This document shows, piece after piece, positions 42,613 to 53,447 of a DNA stretch of 64,000 bases. The notes beneath the pieces were generated by a model. It made no database searches, was not told the DNA's origin, and saw only the letters and a program-made list of their open reading frames with translations. The translations under genes and the position numbers were made by a program. The DNA is taken from assembly GCF_037265215.1 (NCBI RefSeq), contig NZ_CP147737.1:3566001-3630000 (forward strand), read 5' to 3'. This DNA comes from Xenorhabdus griffiniae (GTDB lineage Bacteria > Pseudomonadota > Gammaproteobacteria > Enterobacterales > Enterobacteriaceae). How positions within the stretch are numbered: the stretch's first letter is position 1; each line of letters starts with the position of its first letter.

Positions 42613-42644
42613 AAAAAACCCGCGCCATGCGCGGTTTTTTTTTA
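42613..42644 (+). terminator. leu attenuator terminator
   Basis: Hairpin AAAAAACCCGCGC-CAT-GCGCGGTTTTTTTTT, 15 bases after leuL. It would form when the ribosome runs through the Leu codons, ending transcription before leuA. The alternative antiterminator pairing was not worked out. Confidence 0.9.
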
Positions 42645-42717
42645 CCTGCCGGCGCTCAAAGATAAACCCAGTTACAGAACTAAATTAACCAGTTAATCGA
42701 TTTAACAGGAGCACAAC

Positions 42718-45464
<2,747 letters not shown>

Positions 45465-45502
45465 GAGAACCTAACCAAAGAGAAATACAGGCATTAAAAA
45501 AG

Positions 45503-45524
45503 GCCAGTAAGATAGCTTACTGGC
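45503..45524. terminator. Hairpin downstream of leuB
   Basis: Perfect stem GCCAGTAAG / CTTACTGGC. On the plus strand no T-run follows it, but on the minus strand it is followed by CTTTTTTAATG, so it would work best for leftward transcription, for which no gene is now present. Confidence 0.6.
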
Positions 45525-45582
45525 TGGTAAAAATACCATGACTCGAAAAAATCAGAGGTAAATGAGCATAAGTGGAGTAAAA

Positions 45583-45642
45583 ATGAACACTTTTGTCTGG
45601 TTTGATTTTAAATCTGCGTGGATTACGCCTCCAGAGGGTTAA
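45583..45642 (+). CDS. Possible 19-residue peptide
   Basis: ATG preceded by GTGGAG at a good distance; encodes MNTFVWFDFKSAWITPPEG. Could be a chance frame or a leader. Nothing in the neighbourhood explains it, and it is the only candidate gene in the 45465-46230 gap. Confidence 0.25.
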   Translation: MNTFVWFDFKSAWITPPEG

Positions 45643-45904
45643 TTCACAGGAAAAGCTAAAGTTATAAACATTTATTGTCTGGCCAGAACCATTTTATTCA
45701 CTTTTTCTGTGGATATGTATGTGAAAAAGAACGGGGTAAAACGGGTATACTTTTATTACATATTTTTACACTCGCTATAAGCGTAAATAAATATCCATTG
45801 TTTTTCATCATGTTAATGCATTTTATACCCCTTTTAACGTTACATATCACTGATGAAAATTTTTGCCTTCCCTTGCTCTGAGCAAATATTAGCCATCGAT
45901 GAAT

Positions 45905-46170
45905 TTATCCACAGGATATGCCTTTTAGTTAAACAAAAATCGCCTATTTTTGTAGAAAACATCATTCATTAGCGCTGTAAATCAAACCAGTGATCTCACT
46001 TTTTATCACTTATCCCATAAATCTGTGGATAACATGGTGTAAGATCCTGTTTATTATCACTGGGAATAGGTGAACAATCATAATGAGTCTATTTTTAATG
46101 CAGCAAACAGCGATGAAAAGATCTTGTATATCATGCTATTATCAAAGTGATCTTGTTAACGATAAATTCA
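45905..46170. other. DARS2-like DnaA-binding region
   Basis: Two perfect DnaA boxes (TTATCCACA at 45905-45913; TGTGGATAA at 46024-46032), the second facing a near-box TTATCCCAT at 46010-46018 across five bases. Four GATC sites lie within about 165 bases (near 45993, 46044, 46119, 46152). In E. coli DARS2, which recharges DnaA with ATP, is the intergenic region upstream of mutH. The same location and box pair support the homology. No IHF or Fis site was fixed. Confidence 0.65.
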
Positions 46171-46230
46171 TAATGATTCCCCAAAATTCACATGAACATT
46201 TTTTAACCAGAAAAAAATATATTCTATAAC

Positions 46231-46911
46231 ATGTACTTTACGCCCCCAACACCGCCTGAAAACGAACAACAACTCTTCAATCGTGCCTATTCTCTGGCTG
46301 GCTTATCTATGGGTGAACTGGCTGCGCAAGCCAGGCTCTCCATTCCCCCCAATTTAAAACGTGATAAAGGTTGGGTCGGTATGTTGCTTGAATACTATTT
46401 AGGCGCAAATGCGGGCAGTAAACCTGAGCAGGATTTTGAACATATTGGTGTCGAGTTGAAAACTATCCCTGTGGATAGCAAAGGTTATCCATTAGAAACA
46501 ACCTTTGTCTGTGTTGCTCCTTTAACAGGTAATAGCGGCATTACCTGGGAAAACTGCCACGTCAGGCGTAAGTTATCCCGCGTCCTGTGGATACCCGTTG
46601 AGGGAGAAAGAAATATTCCATTATCTGAACGCCGTGTAGGCTCTCCGTTACTTTGGAGCCCGAATGTGATTGAAGAAGAGTTGTTGCGACGCGATTGGGA
46701 AGAACTGATGGATCTTATTGTATTAGGAAAAGTCGAAAGCATTACTGCCCGTCATGGTGAAGTACTGCAATTGCGCCCCAAAGCTGCCAATAGCCGCGCA
46801 TTGACCGAAGCGATAGGAGAATATGGCCAGCCAATTATGACGTTACCCAGAGGTTTTTATTTGAAAAAAAACTTTACAGCACCGTTATTGGCTCGCCATT
46901 TTTTCTGGTAA
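46231..46911 (+). CDS. mutH: DNA mismatch repair endonuclease MutH
   Basis: 226 residues. It nicks the unmethylated strand at hemimethylated GATC under MutL control. Active site [15 protein letters not shown] holds the Asp...Glu-X-Lys triad near residues 70-80. Length fits E. coli MutH (229). The C-terminus (PLLARHFFW) is intact. Its usual left neighbour rppH is missing; leuB lies there instead. Confidence 0.97.
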   Translation: MYFTPPTPPENEQQLFNRAYSLAGLSMGELAAQARLSIPPNLKRDKGWVGMLLEYYLGANAGSKPEQDFEHIGVELKTIPVDSKGYPLETTFVCVAPLTGNSGITWENCHVRRKLSRVLWIPVEGERNIPLSERRVGSPLLWSPNVIEEELLRRDWEELMDLIVLGKVESITARHGEVLQLRPKAANSRALTEAIGEYGQPIMTLPRGFYLKKNFTAPLLARHFFW

Positions 46912-46914
46912 CCC

Positions 46915-47016
46915 TCGCATTAAACTTCAGGTTACAATTTACAACACAATATGAAACCTGATTTATCCCCGCTTCGCGGGGAGATATAAAACGCATCTTG
47001 AAAGGCGATTGGTATA
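46915..47016. repeat. Palindromic repeat family A
   Basis: Directly after the mutH stop. GCATTAAACTTCAGGTTACA left arm, inner hairpin CCCCGCTTCGCGGGG, right arm CGCATCTTGAAAGGCGATTG. The inner hairpin may end mutH transcription. The rest of 46912-47180 is A+T-rich and empty. Confidence 0.85.
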
Positions 47017-47180
47017 GTATCATTAAATATGTCTTTTACCTTTCACACCTTACAAATAGCATGAATAGCTGCCAGCTATCATTTTGATGTAGAATAATTT
47101 TAAGCTTTTTTATGTACACTTATTAAGGGAACCCCAATAATATATAAAATTGCAATATTAAAAAATAATTTATAATATCT

Positions 47181-47696
47181 TTATTTACTCAATATCTCAT
47201 TTTCCTTATTACTTAACTTATTTTTCACTTTCTTCAATGCCATTTCCCTTTCCAATGGGGACAGATAATCGGTAAAAACAATGCCATGTAAATGGTCAAT
47301 TTCATGCTGCATAACAATTGATAAAAAATCTTCACTTTCTATCGTAATTGGCTTACCAAACCGATCAAATGCTTCTACCTTTATTTTTTCAAACCGTTCA
47401 ACATCTGCGTAATACCCAGGTATCGACAGACAACCTTCCTGATTCACCACGCGACGCTCTTTTTCAACGATCTTCGGGTTAACCAAAACCATGGGCTGAT
47501 CACGATTTGAAGAAATATCAATGACTGCAATCGCTTCTCTCCGACCAACCTGTGCAGCTGCCAAGCCTATGCCTGCGCTGTACATTGTCTCCAGCATGTC
47601 ATCAATTAGCGTTTGAACTTTATCAAAATCAGTGACATCAACACATTTTTGTCTCAATCTTTCATCTGGAATTGTGAGGATATCTAGAATTGCCAT
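47181..47696 (-). CDS. def: Peptide deformylase (probable second copy)
   Basis: 171 residues. All three motifs are intact: GIGLAAAQ near 45, EGCLSIPG near 93, and QHEIDHLHG near 135 with the zinc ligands Cys and two His and the catalytic Glu. It removes the formyl group from new proteins. The housekeeping def normally sits with fmt, so this standalone gene between repeats is probably an additional copy or a moved one. It resembles the gammaproteobacterial type I enzyme. Confidence 0.9.
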   Translation of the reverse strand: MAILDILTIPDERLRQKCVDVTDFDKVQTLIDDMLETMYSAGIGLAAAQVGRREAIAVIDISSNRDQPMVLVNPKIVEKERRVVNQEGCLSIPGYYADVERFEKIKVEAFDRFGKPITIESEDFLSIVMQHEIDHLHGIVFTDYLSPLEREMALKKVKNKLSNKENEILSK

Positions 47697-47733
47697 AATG
47701 TATTTCCTTTGTTGTGACTTTTGCCATTATTAC

Positions 47734-47836
47734 TATACCAATCCAACTTCAAGTTGCAGCTTAAAAATCAATGTGTTGTTTATATCTCCCACTACGTGGG
47801 AAGATATAAGACGCATCTTGAAAGACGATTGGTATA
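47734..47836. repeat. Palindromic repeat family A
   Basis: TATACCAATCCAACTTCAAG left arm and GACGCATCTTGAAAGACGAT right arm, with CTCCCACTACGTGGGAAG as inner hairpin. It joins the next copy head to tail at 47833. Confidence 0.85.
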
Positions 47837-47943
47837 TATGCATTAAACTTCAACTTGCAATTTACAACACGATATGAAACCTGATATCTCCCCCGCTTTC
47901 GCGGGGAGATATCACACCCATCTTGAAGTTAGATTGATATATA
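47833..47943. repeat. Palindromic repeat family A
   Basis: Second of a tandem pair. ATGCATTAAACTTCAACTTG left arm, inner hairpin CCCCCGCTTTCGCGGGG, right arm CATCTTGAAGTTAGATTGAT. Confidence 0.85.
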
Positions 47944-48002
47944 CCTTTTTATTTCTCAAATTGCTACTTTATTAATTGCATTGCACCTTAAAATCTACTG
48001 CA

Positions 48003-48103
48003 TATACCCATCTCACTTCAAGATGCATATTATTTCTCCCCGCGAAGCGGGGAGAAATAATGAGTTATGTTGTCTTATAATGACTTGAAAGGTAACGTGT
48101 ATA
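48003..48103. repeat. Palindromic repeat family A, third of a cluster
   Basis: TATACCCATCTCACTTCAAG, inner hairpin TTTCTCCCCGCGAAGCGGGG, then GACTTGAAAGGTAACGTGTA. Three copies fill most of the 47697-48238 gap, which has no gene. Confidence 0.8.
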
Positions 48104-48238
48104 GATTCCCATTGTAGAATGGGAAAATAAACCCAAAAATAATATTAATAAAAATGCCAAACGAAAAATATCGCCTGGCATCATTCTTTGGTTATCTTAA
48201 TTTTTTGATTAAACTAGTATTCTTGTTTTATTTTCTTA

Positions 48239-49408
48239 TTACAAACTCGCATGTTCAAATGCCTGAGACAAATCCGTTATCAAATCATCTGCATTTTCAA
48301 TACCGACAGAAATCCTGATCAGTTGTGGGGTAATTCCGGCAGCCAGACGCTTCTCCAACGGAATGGAAGCGTGAGTCATGGAAAATGGCTGACCAATCAA
48401 GCTTTCCACGCCACCTAAACTTTCCGCCAATGTAAACAGGTGCAGCGCTTTAATGACTCGACGCGCATAATCTTCATCCCCTTTCAGCACGATGGAGATC
48501 ATGCCACCAAAACCTCGCATCTGACGTTTTGCCAATTCATGCTGAGGATGAGAAGCAAGGCCAGGATAATAGACTTTCTCAACTTGTGGCTGTTGTTCAA
48601 GCCAATGTGCAATCTTCCCTGCGCTGTCAATATGGCGCTCCATACGCAGTGCCAGTGTCCGAATACCACGCAGGACAAGGAAACTGCTGAACGGATCAAG
48701 AATGCCGCCGATGGAATTTTGCAAGAAGGCAACTTGCTCGGCCAACTCTGTATTATTTCCCACCACCGCAAGGCCAGCGACAACATCAGAGTGTCCATTC
48801 AAATACTTAGTTGCAGAATGCACAACAATATCAAAACCCAAATCAAGCGGACGCTGAATATAAGGGGAAGCAAAAGTGTTATCTGCCACACTGATAATAT
48901 TATGCCGCTTGGCAATCTGTGCAATCGCCGCTAAATCAGCCAATTTCAAGAGTGGATTGGTAGGCGTCTCCACCCAAATCATTTTAGTGTCGGACTGAAT
49001 TGCCGCTTCCAGTGCCGCAGTATCCCCTGCCTCAATATAAGTCACTCTCAGACCTGCTGTCCGGCGGCGCACTTTTTCCAACAAGCGGTAAGTCCCACCA
49101 TAGAGATCGTCTACCGCAATGATGTGGCTGTCTTTATCAAGTAGCTCCAGAATGGTCGAACTGGCTGCCAGACCAGAACCGAATGCATAGCCACGTGTAC
49201 CATTCTCTAATTCAGCAATCGCACGCTCTAAGGCATCACGTGTCGGGTTTCCACTACGGGAATATTCATATCCCGTATGCTGACCAGGTGCTGGCTGAGC
49301 ATAAGTTGATGTGGCATAGATTGCGGGCATGACTGCCCCCGTGTGATCAGGTATATAACCTGCATGAACGCTTTGTGTATCAAATTTAATCTTAGCAAAC
49401 TTAGCCAT
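48239..49408 (-). CDS. Cystathionine gamma-lyase/synthase family PLP enzyme
   Basis: 389 residues of the Cys/Met metabolism PLP family. The PLP lysine lies in VHSATKYLNGHSDVV near residue 205; YEYSRSGNPTR and the loop PTNPLLKLADLAAIA fit gamma-lyase or MetB. It lies 21 bases after a cystathionine beta-synthase, so the pair most likely runs reverse transsulfuration from homocysteine to cysteine, with this gene as the gamma-lyase. MetB activity cannot be excluded from sequence. Confidence 0.88.
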   Translation of the reverse strand: MAKFAKIKFDTQSVHAGYIPDHTGAVMPAIYATSTYAQPAPGQHTGYEYSRSGNPTRDALERAIAELENGTRGYAFGSGLAASSTILELLDKDSHIIAVDDLYGGTYRLLEKVRRRTAGLRVTYIEAGDTAALEAAIQSDTKMIWVETPTNPLLKLADLAAIAQIAKRHNIISVADNTFASPYIQRPLDLGFDIVVHSATKYLNGHSDVVAGLAVVGNNTELAEQVAFLQNSIGGILDPFSSFLVLRGIRTLALRMERHIDSAGKIAHWLEQQPQVEKVYYPGLASHPQHELAKRQMRGFGGMISIVLKGDEDYARRVIKALHLFTLAESLGGVESLIGQPFSMTHASIPLEKRLAAGITPQLIRISVGIENADDLITDLSQAFEHASL

Positions 49409-49429
49409 TAATTTATTCCTGAAAAGAGA

Positions 49430-50800
49430 TCAATTGAGTTGTTGACGCCATGCGTTCAATACATCGGTACGAGTAACAAGCCCCAGGAAATGATTGTCAT
49501 CATCAACAATCAGGGCCACATGACCAGCATCAAAGGTAGCAATTAACTGCGTCAATGACGCTTTTTTATTGAGCGTATGAATCTGATTGGTCATCGCTTC
49601 AATAACAGGCAGCGAGAAATGATGTGAATTAGCCTGAATGGCATGCATGAGATCCCACTCATCAATAAGCCCAACAATTTGATCGTTTTCGATCACGGGT
49701 AACTGTGAAATGTCATACAGACGCATTCGGTTATAAGCGATCTGCAAGGTATCGTGCGGGGAAACTGAAATCGTCGCGCCATCCTGATAACGATAGGTAA
49801 TATAATCACTCAAATTATTTTCTTGTGGTTGTGAACGCAGCCCTTGTTCCAATAACCAGTAATCATTAAACATCTTCGACAGATATTTGTTACCGCTGTC
49901 ACAAGCTAACGTCACGACGCGTTTCGGTGTTGTCTGTGCACGGCAATAACGTAACGCCGCCGCTAACAATGTGCCTGAAGAAGAGCCTGCGAGGATCCCT
50001 TCGGTCAATAGTAAATCGCGGGCGCAGGCAAACGCTTCTGCATCAGTAATGCGATAAGCGTGGTGAACCTGAGAAAAATCCCCAAGGGGTGGGACAAAAT
50101 CTTCTCCAATACCTTCCACGAACCAACTTCCGGCTTCGTCATAGTGACCATACTCAACATAATCGGCAAGAATGGAACCTTTAGGATCTGCGAGGATAAA
50201 TTCCGTATGAGGGGAGATTTCCTTAAAATACTGGCTCAAGCCCCCCAAAGTCCCGCCAGAACCGACACCAACAACCACGGCATCAACATTCTGCTCCATT
50301 TGTTGCCAAATCTCTGGCCCTGTGGTCACAAGATGCGCAGCTGAGTTCGCAGGATTATTGAATTGATCAATATAATAAGCTCCGCTGATTTCTTTCGACA
50401 GACGCAAGGCGTAATCCTGATAATATTCTGGATGTCCTTTTCCGACATCAGAGCGTGTCAGGCGAACCTCCGTTCCCAGCGCCCGCAGGTGATAAATTTT
50501 TTCGCGACTCATCTTATCAGGTACAACTAAAATCAGTTTATAGCCCTTCATGGCGGCAACCAATGCCAACCCAATCCCCGTATTACCTGCTGTGGCTTCA
50601 ATGATGGTGCCTCCTGGCTGCAACAATCCCTGTTTTTCTGCCTGCTCAATCATTGAAAGTGCAACACGATCTTTAATCGAACCGCCAGGATTCTGATTCT
50701 CTAACTTAATGAATAGCTGGCATGGACCTGTATCCAGATGAGTCAATTCCAATAGCGGTGTATTCCCTATAAGTTCAAGAACAGAACGTGGTGCTGCCAT
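49430..50800 (-). CDS. Cystathionine beta-synthase
   Basis: 456 residues. The N-terminal PLP domain has NPGGSIKDR with the PLP lysine near 43, TAGNTGIGLA, and a GSGGTLGG phosphate loop. The C-terminal ~120 residues form a CBS-domain pair (SQLPVIENDQIVGLIDEWDL and a second half). Such two-part enzymes make cystathionine from homocysteine and serine. It is the first gene of a two-gene operon with the gamma-lyase type enzyme. E. coli lacks it. Confidence 0.9.
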   Translation of the reverse strand: MAAPRSVLELIGNTPLLELTHLDTGPCQLFIKLENQNPGGSIKDRVALSMIEQAEKQGLLQPGGTIIEATAGNTGIGLALVAAMKGYKLILVVPDKMSREKIYHLRALGTEVRLTRSDVGKGHPEYYQDYALRLSKEISGAYYIDQFNNPANSAAHLVTTGPEIWQQMEQNVDAVVVGVGSGGTLGGLSQYFKEISPHTEFILADPKGSILADYVEYGHYDEAGSWFVEGIGEDFVPPLGDFSQVHHAYRITDAEAFACARDLLLTEGILAGSSSGTLLAAALRYCRAQTTPKRVVTLACDSGNKYLSKMFNDYWLLEQGLRSQPQENNLSDYITYRYQDGATISVSPHDTLQIAYNRMRLYDISQLPVIENDQIVGLIDEWDLMHAIQANSHHFSLPVIEAMTNQIHTLNKKASLTQLIATFDAGHVALIVDDDNHFLGLVTRTDVLNAWRQQLN

Positions 50801-51070
50801 ATTTGCCTCTTGCTAATCGGTAAAATTTGCAAATAAAACTTTCAGATTGGGAAAGAATAACGCTGCATGGTAATCAATTTGAAAGAACAAATGAAAACTA
50901 CATATAACAAAAGGGAATTAATTAATTCGATATTGATAAATTAAAACACTTCTACAATTCATTATTTTTTATCATTTAATAATAAATAAATCCTAATAAT
51001 AGGAACTTTATGAAAATGCACCTCACAATAATCACTTCATTACAATCTCAACAAGACATCAATCAATCTG
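50801..51070. other. Intergenic region upstream of the transsulfuration operon
   Basis: A+T-rich, no open frame. It should hold the leftward promoter of the cystathionine genes; I could not fix it. The rest of the gap to 51282 is a family A repeat and the lipase 5' region. Confidence 0.5.
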
Positions 51071-51180
51071 TATATACCAATCTAACTTCAAGATGCGTGT
51101 GTTTTCTCCCCCAAGAAACGAAGGAGAAATCAGGTTTCATAGCGTGTTGTAAATTGTCACTTGAAGTTTAATACGTATAT
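51071..51180. repeat. Palindromic repeat family A, inverted copy
   Basis: TATACCAATCTAACTTCAAG and GTCACTTGAAGTTTAATACG, opposite in orientation to the copy at 260. The inner hairpin is decayed: TCTCCCCCAAGAAACGAAGGAGAAA. Confidence 0.8.
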
Positions 51181-51282
51181 TCCTTAACTCAGAAAATTCG
51201 GTAAAATGGCAGACACTTGAATGAAATAAGATAACCATCTCATAACTAATCTCCTCAACAACAACGAACAAAAGAGGCATCT

Positions 51283-52155
51283 ATGTATACATACAAAGAG
51301 GCCGCCAATTTTGCGGCATTCGTGTTATATGCTGCGAAGATGAATGAACAATACTACAATAATCCAACGCCCCCAGCCGATCCGCGAATTGAAGAAGATG
51401 GCTGGAAAGTTATCGCATATATCTCCGCAAATGATCTGTCTTTTTCAGTCACGTCCAGAAAAGGCGAATGGCCTGATCATGTTTGTTATGGTTATGTAGC
51501 AAAAAAAGTGGCAGAAAAAAATAATTCTCCAGAGAGATATATTATTGCTATACGTGGGACTGATCCCACCATTTTGCTGGAAGATGTTCATGATGGGCTG
51601 ATTGATTTTACATCACCGTGGCCCCGTTTCCCCAAGATAGCAGTTAGCCAGGGTTTTTTTAGTGTCTATGATTCAATGAAGCTGATTACCATTGAGCCTG
51701 AATCTCACCGTGATTACAGCAATCTCAACTTAGCTGAAGCGATTGCTCAATTTATAGGAATAAATAGTCAATTCACTATAGCCGGTCACAGCCTGGGGGC
51801 CGCAATTGCGTCCTATCTGATGTATGAAATTGGCCCTATGGCCCCCAATCACTCAGCCTGTTTATTTGCCTGCCCAAGGCCTGGAAACCGAGAATTCTCC
51901 AGACTGGTTACCCAAAACTTTAGCAATTTTGCGGTGTTCAACTATATCGATGACGTCATACCGCATCTGCCTCCTAAAATCCTGGGATATGCTTCACTGG
52001 ACTCTATCAACGAATTTACACCTCAAACCAATTTAGCTATTTCAGCGGGACCGTTATGTAGCCACTATTTAATCAACTACATTGCCAGATTAGATTTGGA
52101 CGTATTCAAAAGAGTGACAAAATACGGTGATATCGATTCTTGTATTAATTTATAG
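51283..52155 (+). CDS. Class 3 lipase family protein (possible effector)
   Basis: 290 residues, alpha/beta hydrolase. FTIAGHSLGAAIASY with the nucleophile Ser near residue 172; Asp in YIDDVIPHLP and His near CSHYLINYIA complete a triad. No signal peptide, so it acts in the cytoplasm or leaves by a specialised route. Similar lipases in Photorhabdus (Pdl) are linked to toxin complex secretion, and other such lipases are T6SS phospholipase effectors. A secreted partner is encoded 33 bases downstream, which hints at an effector-immunity pair. An AAGAGG ribosome site precedes the ATG. Confidence 0.8.
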   Translation: MYTYKEAANFAAFVLYAAKMNEQYYNNPTPPADPRIEEDGWKVIAYISANDLSFSVTSRKGEWPDHVCYGYVAKKVAEKNNSPERYIIAIRGTDPTILLEDVHDGLIDFTSPWPRFPKIAVSQGFFSVYDSMKLITIEPESHRDYSNLNLAEAIAQFIGINSQFTIAGHSLGAAIASYLMYEIGPMAPNHSACLFACPRPGNREFSRLVTQNFSNFAVFNYIDDVIPHLPPKILGYASLDSINEFTPQTNLAISAGPLCSHYLINYIARLDLDVFKRVTKYGDIDSCINL

Positions 52156-52187
52156 TTAGGAACTCATCAACAAACAGGAGCATAAAG

Positions 52188-52655
52188 ATGAAATGGCGTG
52201 GTTATACATACGGTGCAATATTAATGGCAAGCAGCCTGTTTTCCCCGGCATTATGGTCAAAAGGGGAGGCTCACTTGTTATTCCACATGGGGCTGGGAGC
52301 CAATGGTCAATTTTTGGTAGGTGGTACACTGCAAAATAAAGGCGACCAACCTGTGGCGGGAGGTTATCTGGCTATTTTACCCCTTAACGCAAAATGTGAG
52401 CCAGGTACACTAACCGTATACCCATTTGAGCCATTGGCATCGGGGGAAAAGAGGGAATTTCGCGTTCCAATAAATACCCCGCTAAGCAGTTATCGTTTAA
52501 TTGGTTTTGGTGCCTATGACGATATGGGCTTTCCTCTCCCCGCCATAGATGAAACAGCCAAAATTATTCAAGAGCGCGAATCCAGTGAGCGCAAAGCTTG
52601 TCAGTCAGCCCGAACACCAATCTCTGCCAATCAACCAGCAACTCAACGGGGGTGA
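52188..52655 (+). CDS. Secreted hypothetical protein beside the lipase
   Basis: 155 residues. Signal peptide (MKWRGYTYGAILMASSLFSP to about ALWS). The mature part looks all-beta (LLFHMGLGANGQFLVGGTLQ, then YRLIGFGAYDD) and has two Cys. A CAGGAG ribosome site precedes it. Family not recognised. Being periplasmic and paired with the lipase, it could be an immunity protein or lipase partner. The gene ends 7 bases from the convergent methyltransferase stop. Confidence 0.75.
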   Translation: MKWRGYTYGAILMASSLFSPALWSKGEAHLLFHMGLGANGQFLVGGTLQNKGDQPVAGGYLAILPLNAKCEPGTLTVYPFEPLASGEKREFRVPINTPLSSYRLIGFGAYDDMGFPLPAIDETAKIIQERESSERKACQSARTPISANQPATQRG

Positions 52656-52662
52656 TAAAAAA

Positions 52663-53364
52663 CTATTGTGAAATTTCTCTATCCGCATTGATCCGTAATA
52701 ATGCGAACCCGTCCCAACCTTTTTCCCCTACAGTCTGTAAAGCCGTTACCGTCAGTTCAGGATAGTTGGACATTCTATCCAGTGCCTGACGCACACCTTC
52801 GACAGCTTCACTCCGCTGCTCATGTATAATTGCACCTTCGCGGATGGCATTGTCCATGATGATAATGCTTCCCGGACGCCCCAACTTGACAGCCCAATCC
52901 AGGTACAACGGACTACTTTGTTTATCGGCATCAATAAAAATCAAATCAAAGGGCGCTTCCGAACTGAGCGTCTGTAAGGTTTCACTGGCCTCGCCCACAA
53001 TAATTTTGATTTTGTCGGCAAGCTGTGCGCTTTCGATATTGTGCTGAGCCACCTCGGCTACATGGGGATCTTTTTCCAACGTGAACAGTAATCCATCATC
53101 AGGCAATCCTTTTGCCATGTATTGGGCGCTATATCCTCCCAACGTGCCAATTTCGAGAATACGTCTTGCACCACTAATTTGTACCATCATCATCAAAAAT
53201 TGCCCTTGCAGCGCAGAAACATTAATAGCTGGCAATCCTTGAGCGGACATATGTTCAAGTGTTTGTTCAAGGTGTGAGGATTGAGGTAACAGGGTTTGTT
53301 TAAGGTAGTCGTCAACTTCTGTCCACTGTTGCTGGAGTACTGCTAGCTGTGCATCTGAACTCAT
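52663..53364 (-). CDS. Class I SAM O-methyltransferase
   Basis: 233 residues from the Met at 53364, which has AGGAG at seven bases; the ATG two codons upstream is too close to it. SAM motif ILEIGTLGGYSAQYMAKGLP near residue 70, then FTLEKDPHVAEVA and DLIFIDADKQ, give the family of caffeoyl-CoA/catechol O-methyltransferases. The substrate is unknown. Confidence 0.88.
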   Translation of the reverse strand: MSSDAQLAVLQQQWTEVDDYLKQTLLPQSSHLEQTLEHMSAQGLPAINVSALQGQFLMMMVQISGARRILEIGTLGGYSAQYMAKGLPDDGLLFTLEKDPHVAEVAQHNIESAQLADKIKIIVGEASETLQTLSSEAPFDLIFIDADKQSSPLYLDWAVKLGRPGSIIIMDNAIREGAIIHEQRSEAVEGVRQALDRMSNYPELTVTALQTVGEKGWDGFALLRINADREISQ

Positions 53365-53447
53365 GATCATACTCCTTTCATTGTTAAGGTTAGGTATTGG
53401 ATGAGCATATCATTTAGAAAAAATGTTTTCGACGCGCCGTCTTGTGC

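Noticed and set aside
45905..46170. Chromosomal origin oriC
   Set aside because: DnaA boxes and GATC sites raised the idea, but there are too few boxes, no 13-mer region, and neighbours mnmG and mioC are absent. The mutH location fits DARS2 better.
47734..48103. CRISPR array
   Set aside because: Tandem repeats here are ~100-base palindromes with diverged sequence and no unique spacers of fixed size; no cas genes.
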